Positions 17,186 through 23,559 of a stretch of 64,000 nt of DNA are shown one piece after another. The notes below the pieces were generated by a model. It was not told where the DNA came from. It worked only from the letters and a program-made list of their open reading frames with translations, and ran no database searches. The translations under genes and the position numbers were made by a program. Numbering within the stretch: the first letter of the stretch is position 1; each line of letters begins with the position of its first letter. The DNA comes from Streptomyces rishiriensis (GTDB lineage: Bacteria > Actinomycetota > Actinomycetes > Streptomycetales > Streptomycetaceae), in the NCBI RefSeq assembly GCF_003112535.1, contig NZ_BEWA01000012.1:620001-684000 (forward strand), given 5' to 3'.

Positions 17186-17902
17186 TCACACGCGCTGCTG
17201 ACCGGCGGGCCGCGAAGCGGCCTCGGTTCCGCCGACGCTGACCAGGCCCGTTTCATAGGCGACGACGACCACCTGGGCGCGATCGCGGAGTCCGAGCTTG
17301 GCGAGGATGCGGGCGACGTGGGTCTTGACGGTCGCCTGGGAGAGGCGGAGGCGGGCGGCAAGCTCGGCGTTGCTCAGCCCCTGGGCCAGTAGGCGCATGA
17401 CTTCGAGTTCGCGCGGGGTCAGCGCGGCCAGGTCTCGGTGGATCGCCGCGGTGGCGGAGTCGCGGCGGGCGAACCGCTCGACCAGGCGGCGGGTGATGGC
17501 GGGGGCCAGCAGCGCGTCGCCGGTGCGCACCATGCGGACGGCGGCGGTGAGGTGTTCGGGGCTGACGTCCTTGAGGAGGAAGCCGCTGGCCCCTGCGGAC
17601 AGGGCGGCGTAGACGAAACGGTCGAGGTCGAAGGTGGTCAGGATGATCACGCGCGGGCCATCGGCACCCTCGCCGCTGGAGCCGGTGAGAATGCGCCGGG
17701 TGGCCTCCAGGCCGTCCATCTCCGGCATGCGGATATCCATCAGAACCACGTCGGGCAGGGTGCGCCGGACCGCGTCGACGGCCTCAACGCCGTTGTTGGC
17801 CTCTCCGACCACCTTGATGCCCTCGGACGCCAGGATCATCTTGAAGCCGGTACGCACCAGCGCCTGGTCGTCAGCGACCACCACGCGCAGCGGCTCAGTC
17901 AT
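17186..17902 (-). CDS. NarL/LuxR-family response regulator (transposon cargo)
   Basis: 238 residues. The receiver domain has the acidic pocket (VVVADDQ), the phospho-acceptor Asp in VVLMDIRMPEMDG near residue 55, and the Lys in FLLKDVSPE. The C-terminal LuxR helix-turn-helix is LTPRELEVMRLLAQGLSN and then VKTHVARILAKLGL. It overlaps the kinase gene by 4 nt (ATGA), so the pair is translated together. It should bind DNA when phosphorylated, with the adjacent divergent ABC operon as the obvious target. Confidence 0.93.
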   Translation of the reverse strand: MTEPLRVVVADDQALVRTGFKMILASEGIKVVGEANNGVEAVDAVRRTLPDVVLMDIRMPEMDGLEATRRILTGSSGEGADGPRVIILTTFDLDRFVYAALSAGASGFLLKDVSPEHLTAAVRMVRTGDALLAPAITRRLVERFARRDSATAAIHRDLAALTPRELEVMRLLAQGLSNAELAARLRLSQATVKTHVARILAKLGLRDRAQVVVVAYETGLVSVGGTEAASRPAGQQRV

Positions 17903-19137
17903 GATGTCTCCAGGGGTACCAGTGCGGTGACGCGGAAGCCGCCGCGGGATCTGGGGCCGGTGTGCAGGGTCCCACCGTAGACGGCGAGGCGCTCGCGCAG
18001 GCCGACCAGTCCGCGCCCGTTGCCGGTGGACGCGGAGGCGCTCGGGCGGCCACCGGTGTCAGCGACCTCCACGCGCAGTTGGTCGGCGGCGTATTCGACG
18101 ATCACTTCCGCGGACGCGCCACTGGCGTGCTTGACGGTGTTCGTCAGCGCCTCCTGCACGACCCGGTAGGCAGCGAGTTCGACACCGGGCGGGACAGGGC
18201 GCGGCTGCCCCGTCACGGTCAACTCGACCGCCATTCCGGACTGCCGCACCCCTGCGACCAAGGTCTCCAGGCGGTTGAGGCCCGGCTGCGGGGCGAGATC
18301 CGCCGACGGGTCCCCGTCCGGTCCTTCGGCGTCCGTCATGAGCAGCCCCATGACCTGGCGCAGCTCGCTCATCGCTGCCCGGCCGCCGGTCTCGACCGCG
18401 AGCAGCGCCTCGCGGGCCTGGTCGGGGTCGGCGTCCATGATCTTGCGGGCGGCGCCAGCCTGGATGACCATCACGCTGACGTTGTGCGTCACCACGTCGT
18501 GCAACTCGCGGGCGATGCGGGCGCGTTCCAGCTCGACCGCCCGGCTCAGCGCCTCGACCTGTTCGCGCTCCAGCGTGGACAGCCGTGCGCGTCCCGCGTC
18601 GACCCTGCGCCGCCACATGCGGACCTCGTAGGCCGCTGCGAACACCGGGATCAGGACCAGGACCGCGACGACACCGTTCCGGAATTGGGGCAGCTTCGCG
18701 TTGGTGAACAGGACCACCAGTACCACGGCCGCCACCGGCAGGCTCACCAGCGTCGGCACCGGGTGGGAGCAGTAGGCCGCAGCGCTGTAGACGGCGACGA
18801 GGCAGACGACGCCGGCGTAGAAGGCGATGTCCCCCGAGTCGCGCATGATCAGCGGAGTCGCGGCCGTCACGGTCCACAGCACTGCCAGCGGAAACCGGCG
18901 GCGCAGCGCCAGGGGCGCCGAGACGAGCGGCACGAGGAGCACCGCGCCGGTCCAGTCAACCGGCCCGGCCCCGTTGTTCATGATCGTGACGTAGCGGATG
19001 CCGTCGGCGGCGAGGATCAGCGCCAACGCTACGTCGAATGCCCGGCTGCGCGGGGTGGGCCGTGGCAGCTGACCGGTCGGGCGCGCCATCTGCCCGGCCA
19101 GTTCGCGCAGTCGGTCCGTGATCGGCACGTTCACCAT
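17899..19137 (-). CDS. sensor histidine kinase, HisKA_3 type (transposon cargo)
   Basis: About 412 residues from the ATG at 19137; a start at 19173 is also open. The N-terminal half has about five or six hydrophobic helices (for example VDWTGAVLLVPLVSAPLAL). Then comes a HisKA_3 dimerisation segment with the phospho-His in ARELHDVVTHNVSVM, and an HATPase domain (YRVVQEALTNTVKHASG; VEVADTGGRP; GRGLVGLRERLAVYGG). No extracellular domain is visible, so it may sense the membrane or the transporter itself. It is translationally coupled to the response regulator and divergent from the ABC genes. Confidence 0.92.
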   Translation of the reverse strand: MVNVPITDRLRELAGQMARPTGQLPRPTPRSRAFDVALALILAADGIRYVTIMNNGAGPVDWTGAVLLVPLVSAPLALRRRFPLAVLWTVTAATPLIMRDSGDIAFYAGVVCLVAVYSAAAYCSHPVPTLVSLPVAAVVLVVLFTNAKLPQFRNGVVAVLVLIPVFAAAYEVRMWRRRVDAGRARLSTLEREQVEALSRAVELERARIARELHDVVTHNVSVMVIQAGAARKIMDADPDQAREALLAVETGGRAAMSELRQVMGLLMTDAEGPDGDPSADLAPQPGLNRLETLVAGVRQSGMAVELTVTGQPRPVPPGVELAAYRVVQEALTNTVKHASGASAEVIVEYAADQLRVEVADTGGRPSASASTGNGRGLVGLRERLAVYGGTLHTGPRSRGGFRVTALVPLETS

Positions 19138-19339
19138 CCGCTCATTCTCGCCGCCGCCGCGGCCTTGCGGCATCCACCTGGTGATCAGGCGGGATACATC
19201 CGTGGACTACATCGCAGGGATGACAGCGGTCAGCCTCGTCCCGGAGCGGTACCGGGAATGCCTCCTGCGGCGGACGCACCGTGCCCGGCGGCGCACCTAG
19301 CGTCGACCAGGCCATTCAGGGCCATTCAGGGAGACGACC
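19138..19339. promoter_or_regulatory. divergent control region of the cargo
   Basis: Lies between kinase and transporter. A TAGCGT at 19298-19303 is a possible -10 for the ABC operon, and a direct repeat GGCCATTCAG (twice, 19309-19330) sits between it and the ribosome site. No clear -35 is visible. Confidence 0.35.
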
Positions 19340-20032
19340 ATGACCACACCGTTGATCGAACTGCGCGATGTGAGCCGCCGATACGACGACGATCCGCCCG
19401 CGCTCGCCGAGGTGTCGCTCACCGTTGCGCCCGGTGAGGCGGTCGCGGTCCTCGGGCCCTCCGGTAGCGGCAAGTCCACCCTGCTCAACCTGCTCGCCGG
19501 GCTTGACCGGCCGAGCGCGGGGACCGTCACCGTGGCCGGTGTACGGGTCGACGAGCTCGGCGAGGCCGCCTCGGCACGCTACCGACGGGCCAGCATCGGG
19601 ATGGTCTTCCAGTTCTTCAACCTCCTCGACGACCTGACCGTCGTCGACAACGTGGTGCTGCCGGCGCAACTGGCCGGCCTGGCGCGCGGCGAGGCGCGCC
19701 GACGCGCGGCGGAACTGCTCGAAGCGCTCGGCATCGACCGCCACGCCCATGCCTACCCGGGCCGGCTGTCCGGCGGTGAGCGGCAGCGGGTCGCGGTGGC
19801 CAGGGCTCTGATGAACCGTCCGGCGCTACTGCTGGCCGACGAGCCGACCGGCGCGCTGGACACCGCCTCCGGTGAGGACGTCAAGGACCTGCTGGGCGAC
19901 CTGCACGCCGACGGCCAGACCATCGTCCTGGTCACCCACGATGTGGCATTGGCGCAGTCCTGCGCGACGCGCACGATCCAGCTCGTCGACGGCCGGATCG
20001 CCGCCGACTCGCACGTGGGGGCGGACCGATGA
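19340..20032 (+). CDS. ABC transporter ATP-binding protein, MacB/LolD type (transposon cargo)
   Basis: 230 residues with a complete nucleotide-binding domain: Walker A GPSGSGKST near residue 40, Q-loop MVFQFFNLLDDLTV, signature LSGGERQRVAVARAL, Walker B LLLADEPTGALD, and the switch His in VLVTHDVALA. The Q-loop and signature are typical of the MacB/LolD/FtsE clade, whose partners are FtsX-type permeases. It overlaps the permease by 4 nt. It energises the cargo transporter. Confidence 0.94.
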   Translation: MTTPLIELRDVSRRYDDDPPALAEVSLTVAPGEAVAVLGPSGSGKSTLLNLLAGLDRPSAGTVTVAGVRVDELGEAASARYRRASIGMVFQFFNLLDDLTVVDNVVLPAQLAGLARGEARRRAAELLEALGIDRHAHAYPGRLSGGERQRVAVARALMNRPALLLADEPTGALDTASGEDVKDLLGDLHADGQTIVLVTHDVALAQSCATRTIQLVDGRIAADSHVGADR

Positions 20033-22395
20033 GCACGCTGGGGAAGGTGGTGCGTGCGGGCGTGGGCCGCCGCCGGGTCCAGACGGTGGTGACCGGGTTG
20101 GCCGCCATGATGGCGGTGACCGCGTCCGTGCTGGGCGGGTCGCTGCTCGTGGCCTCCGCCGCTCCGTTCGACCACGCCTTCGCCGGGCAGCACGGAGCGC
20201 ATCTGACCGCGCAGTTCGACGCGGGCAGGACCACGACCGCCCAGTTGTCGGCAACCGCGCACGTGGCCGGCGTCGCCGCCGCGTCGGGGCCGTTCCCGAC
20301 TGCGACGATCAGCGCGCACAGCGGCGCCGGCACCGCCCTGCCGCCCGGCGTGGACCTGCCGCCGATGACGGTCGTCGGTCGCGCCGGTCCCGGCGGACCC
20401 GTCGACGACGTCACGCTGACCGCGGGCAGGTGGGTGACCGGCCCCGGCGAGATCGTGTCCGCCGGCATCCCCCTGGGCTCGACCCTCCGGGTTCTCGGCC
20501 TTCCCGGCAGCCCGACGCTCACCGTGGTCGGCGTCGCCCGGTCGGTCAGCAGCACCGCCGACGGCTGGGTGACACCGTCCGAGATCACCGCACTGACAGC
20601 ACCCGGCGCGCCACGCCGATACCAGATGCTGTACCGCTTCGCCGCGGCCGGCACCACCGCGCAGATCGCTGCCGACCGCGCCGCGATATCCGCGGCGGTC
20701 CCCGCAGGGGCGCTGACCGGGGCGCAGTCCTGGCTCAACGTCAAACTGGGCACCGACCGCAACACCGCACTGTTCATACCGTTCCTCATCGCGTTCGGCG
20801 TCCTGGGCGTGGTCATGTCGGTACTCATCGTCGGCAACGTCGTCGCCGGCGCGGTCGGTGTCAGTACGCGACGGATCGGCATCCTCAAGGCCATCGGATT
20901 CACCCCGGCCCAGGTCGTACGGGCCTACATGGGCCAGGCCCTGGTCCCCGCGGCGGTCGGCACCGTGATCGGGGTCGTCGCAGGCAACGCCCTCGCCATC
21001 CCGGTGCTCTCCACGACCAACCAGCTCTACGGCACGAACACCTCGGGCGTTGCCCCCCAGGTCGATGTCGCGGTGATCGCCGGAGCACTCGGCCTGACGG
21101 CCGTGACCGCCTGGGCGGCCGCCCTTCGGGCGGGCCGGTTGCGCACCGTCGATGCGCTCGCCGTCGGGCGCACCCCGCGCCCCGGCCGCGGCCAGCGGGC
21201 AGCCCGGCTGGCAGCACGGCTCCCGCTGCCCCGGCCGGTCAGCCTCGGCCTCGCCCACCCCTTCGCCCGCCCCGCACGCACCGCCGCGATGGTCGCAGCG
21301 ATCGTGTTTGGCGCCACCGCCGCCACATTCGCCATCGGTGTAGGCGCTTCTTTGGCCCAGGTGCAGGCCGCGAAGAACCACGACAACGCCGATGTCATCG
21401 TCCCCACGTTCGCCCCGCAGTCCGGGCATGGACGCGTCGCTCGCAACCGGGGACCGCGGACGCCGACCTCAGCCGATCCCGCCGCCATCACTGCGGCGGT
21501 CAACGCGCAGACCGGGACCCGGGCCTACTACGGCACCGCCGAGACAGAGGTGAGCGTCGCGGGCGTGACCGGTTCCACCACCGTCTTCGCCTTCACCGGA
21601 AACGCCTCCTGGGCCGGCTACCGGATGATCTCGGGAAGCTGGTTCCACGGTCCCGGCCAGGCAGTCGTGCCCACCACGTTCCTGACCGCCACGGGCACCC
21701 GCGTCGGGGACACCGTCACGCTGGAGGACTACGGCAAGGCGGTCCCGGTCCGTATCGTCGGCGAGGTCTTCGACCCCCACACTCAGACCATGGAGGTCCT
21801 CACCGACGCCGGGACGCTCGCCGCCGCGGAGCCGAACCTGCACCCTGACACCTACTCCATCGCCGTCAAGCCCGGCACGGAGGTGCGCGGCTACATCCAC
21901 AAACTCGACACCGCGCTACGGCCTTTGGGCGTCAGCGCCCAAAGCGACCAGTTCCAGGGCAACAGCGATGTGATCCTCGCCTTGGACGCGCTGACCGCCA
22001 TCCTCACACTGATGCTCGTCGCCACCGCCGGGCTGGGCGTGCTGAACGCGGTCGTGCTCGACACCCGCGAACGCGTCCACGACCTCGGCGTCCACAAGGC
22101 GCTGGGCATGACACCTCGACAGGCCGTCACCATGGTCATCGCGTCCGTCGTGGTGATCGGCCTGACCGGCGGCGCCACCGGCGTTCCCGTCGGGGCGGCC
22201 CTGCAGGCGACGATCGTGCCCGCCATGGGCCACAGCGCAGGAATCAACATGCCCGCCTCGGTTATCGACGTCTATCACCCGACCGAACTGGTCCTGCTCG
22301 GACTCGGCGGTCTGCTCATCGCCGTCCTGGGTGCCCTCCTGCCCGCGGGATGGGCCGCCCGGACCCGCACTGCCACCGCCCTACGCACCGAATAG
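20029..22395 (+). CDS. FtsX-type ABC transporter permease (transposon cargo)
   Basis: 788 residues. An N-terminal transmembrane helix (VVTGLAAMMAVTASVLGGSL) and a large extracellular domain precede a first FtsX domain (TALFIPFLIAFGVLGVVMSV). A second half begins near residue 400 with another helix and external domain, and ends with a second FtsX domain (LTAILTLMLVATAGLGVLNA). The duplicated eight- to ten-helix plan is that of MacB-like or antimicrobial-peptide efflux permeases that extrude or sense substrates at the membrane. A terminator follows. Substrate unknown. Confidence 0.92.
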   Translation: MSTLGKVVRAGVGRRRVQTVVTGLAAMMAVTASVLGGSLLVASAAPFDHAFAGQHGAHLTAQFDAGRTTTAQLSATAHVAGVAAASGPFPTATISAHSGAGTALPPGVDLPPMTVVGRAGPGGPVDDVTLTAGRWVTGPGEIVSAGIPLGSTLRVLGLPGSPTLTVVGVARSVSSTADGWVTPSEITALTAPGAPRRYQMLYRFAAAGTTAQIAADRAAISAAVPAGALTGAQSWLNVKLGTDRNTALFIPFLIAFGVLGVVMSVLIVGNVVAGAVGVSTRRIGILKAIGFTPAQVVRAYMGQALVPAAVGTVIGVVAGNALAIPVLSTTNQLYGTNTSGVAPQVDVAVIAGALGLTAVTAWAAALRAGRLRTVDALAVGRTPRPGRGQRAARLAARLPLPRPVSLGLAHPFARPARTAAMVAAIVFGATAATFAIGVGASLAQVQAAKNHDNADVIVPTFAPQSGHGRVARNRGPRTPTSADPAAITAAVNAQTGTRAYYGTAETEVSVAGVTGSTTVFAFTGNASWAGYRMISGSWFHGPGQAVVPTTFLTATGTRVGDTVTLEDYGKAVPVRIVGEVFDPHTQTMEVLTDAGTLAAAEPNLHPDTYSIAVKPGTEVRGYIHKLDTALRPLGVSAQSDQFQGNSDVILALDALTAILTLMLVATAGLGVLNAVVLDTRERVHDLGVHKALGMTPRQAVTMVIASVVVIGLTGGATGVPVGAALQATIVPAMGHSAGINMPASVIDVYHPTELVLLGLGGLLIAVLGALLPAGWAARTRTATALRTE

Positions 22396-22425
22396 AACCG
22401 GAGCTCGAAACAAAAGTGCTGGGCT

Positions 22426-22452
22426 GCTGTCCGCGAGGAACACGCGGACAGC
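22426..22452 (+). terminator. terminator after the cargo ABC operon
   Basis: Perfect 10-bp stem GCTGTCCGCG / CGCGGACAGC with a 7-nt loop, 31 bp past the permease stop codon. Confidence 0.65.
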
Positions 22453-22517
22453 ACCCGATGCTCTAGGTTGCGACGATGCCTAGCGTTGGCTGCCACCTGC
22501 CGAAGCGCCGCGCTGCA

Positions 22518-22640
22518 AGTGTCGGGAAACGAACGTCTGCCGACACTCGGGTTGGCGATCACGAACCTACAGGTGGGCAGTGTCGGCAACTCGCGTCGGA
22601 AATCAACGTCGGAGAACGATCCTTCGGGTAGTTTCCGACG
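22518..22640. other. putative res resolution site
   Basis: Directly upstream of the resolvase. A 30-bp site has inverted arms AGTGTCGG (22518) and CCGACACT (22540). A second AGTGTCGG stands at 22579. A third pair, CGTCGG near 22607 and CCGACG near 22635, ends at the start codon. Repeated inverted subsites next to the resolvase gene are what Tn3 res sites look like; the same motifs could also let the resolvase repress itself. Confidence 0.65.
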
Positions 22641-23243
22641 ATGCTCATTGGCTACTGCCGCACATCGACGGCCGACCAGAACCCCGATCATCAGATCGAC
22701 GCACTACTCCGCCATGGCGTCGACCGCGACAACATCCACGTCGATGTCGCCAGCGGCGCGAAAGCGTCCCGCCCGAAGCTGGACCTCGTCATGCAGCTGC
22801 TGCGCCCGGGCGACACGTTGAAGGTGACCCGGCTCGACCGGCTCTCCCGCTCGGTGCTGCACCTGGTGACCCTCGGCGCCGAGCTGCGCGAGCGGAGTAT
22901 CGGGCTGCACGTCATCGAGCAGGGCATCGACACCGCCACCATGGAGGGCCGGGCGATGTTCGGGATGCTGTCCGTACTCGCTGAGCTCCAGCGGGAGCTG
23001 ATCGTGGCGAACACGAACGACGGGCTCGCCTCCGCGCGGGCCCGGGGGCGGGTCGGCGGGCGTCGGCCGAAGCTCACAGCGGACCAGGCCGCGCTTGCCC
23101 AACGGCTCTACGACGAGCGGGAGAAGACCGTCCAGCAGATCGCCGACATGTTCGGCGTCCCCCGGTCGACGGTGTACGGGCACCTCGACAAGACCAAGAC
23201 CGTCCCCCGCCAGCCGAAGAAGACCGTCACGGTAAAGCCCTGA
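22641..23243 (+). CDS. tnpR: serine recombinase (Tn3-type resolvase)
   Basis: 200 residues. The catalytic domain starts MLIGYCRTSTADQN, with the nucleophile Ser at position 9, followed by DTLKVTRLDRLSRS (catalytic Arg residues) and EGRAMFGMLSVLAELQRELI (helix E). The C-terminal helix-turn-helix reads EKTVQQIADMFGVPRSTVYGHL. The length is normal for a resolvase/invertase. It resolves cointegrates at the res region just upstream. It is the last gene of the transposon, 93 bp before the right inverted repeat. Confidence 0.93.
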   Translation: MLIGYCRTSTADQNPDHQIDALLRHGVDRDNIHVDVASGAKASRPKLDLVMQLLRPGDTLKVTRLDRLSRSVLHLVTLGAELRERSIGLHVIEQGIDTATMEGRAMFGMLSVLAELQRELIVANTNDGLASARARGRVGGRRPKLTADQAALAQRLYDEREKTVQQIADMFGVPRSTVYGHLDKTKTVPRQPKKTVTVKP

Positions 23244-23336
23244 AAGCTACCGGCGGGTTACTTGTTTCCTGGTGCCCGAGCTAGGACTACGGGGCCAAGA
23301 CCACTGCCACGACGCCCTGAACATCACTGACCCTCG

Positions 23337-23374
23337 CCGTTTGCGGCTGGTGACACAGTTCTTACTGGCACCCC
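23337..23374 (-). repeat. Tn3 right terminal inverted repeat
   Basis: 38 bp; the reverse complement begins GGGGTGCCAGTAAGAAC. One mismatch to the left repeat. Confidence 0.93.
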
Positions 23375-23379
23375 AACTC
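23375..23379. repeat. target-site duplication, right copy (AACTC)
   Basis: Identical to 13969-13973 and directly adjacent to the right inverted repeat. Confidence 0.93.
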
Positions 23380-23559
23380 CAGCGGCGCTGCCTCGAACGC
23401 GGCGTGTTCTGCTCACTCGACGAGCTGGAGACCGCCCTGGAGGACTGGATCAAGACCTGGAACGAGCAGGCCAGGCCTTTCAAGTGGACCAAGACCGCAG
23501 ACCAGATCATCGACCGCATCTGCCGCTACTGCGACAGGATCTCCGGACCGGGACACTAG
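23380..23559 (+). pseudogene. IS630 transposase, C-terminal part
   Basis: 59 codons plus stop (QRRCLERGVFCSLDELETAL, then EDWIKTWNEQARPFKWTKTA and RISGPGH), the usual C-terminus of IS630 transposases. With one AACTC copy removed it joins the 13509-13973 part in frame, giving a 214-residue relic compared with about 360 for an intact enzyme. Its TAG stop overlaps the element's terminal TA. Confidence 0.85.

Larger units (their letters stand above)
13974..23374. mobile_element. complete Tn3-family transposon with two-component/ABC cargo (9,401 bp)
   Basis: Bounded by 38-bp inverted repeats that start GGGGTGCCAGTAAGAAC and differ at one position (18), and flanked by a 5-bp direct duplication AACTC. 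Contents in order: tnpA (+), LuxR response regulator (-), histidine kinase (-), ABC ATPase (+), FtsX-type permease (+), a res-like region and a serine resolvase (+). Single-copy ends, an exact duplication and intact genes indicate a recent insertion. The cargo is a typical sensor/efflux set, which suggests drug or peptide resistance, as an inference. Confidence 0.93.
13405..23558 (+). mobile_element. IS630-family element, internally deleted and split by a transposon
   Basis: Outer ends are TA dinucleotides (13405-13406 and 23557-23558) inside imperfect inverted repeats starting CTAGTG (left) and, read inward, CTAGTG (right); about 16 of the first 22 positions match. TA target use is typical of IS630/Tc1. 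The transposase gene inside has lost its catalytic core and is interrupted by the Tn3-family transposon at 13974-23374. Without the insertion the relic would be about 750 bp, a MITE-like size. Confidence 0.82.
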
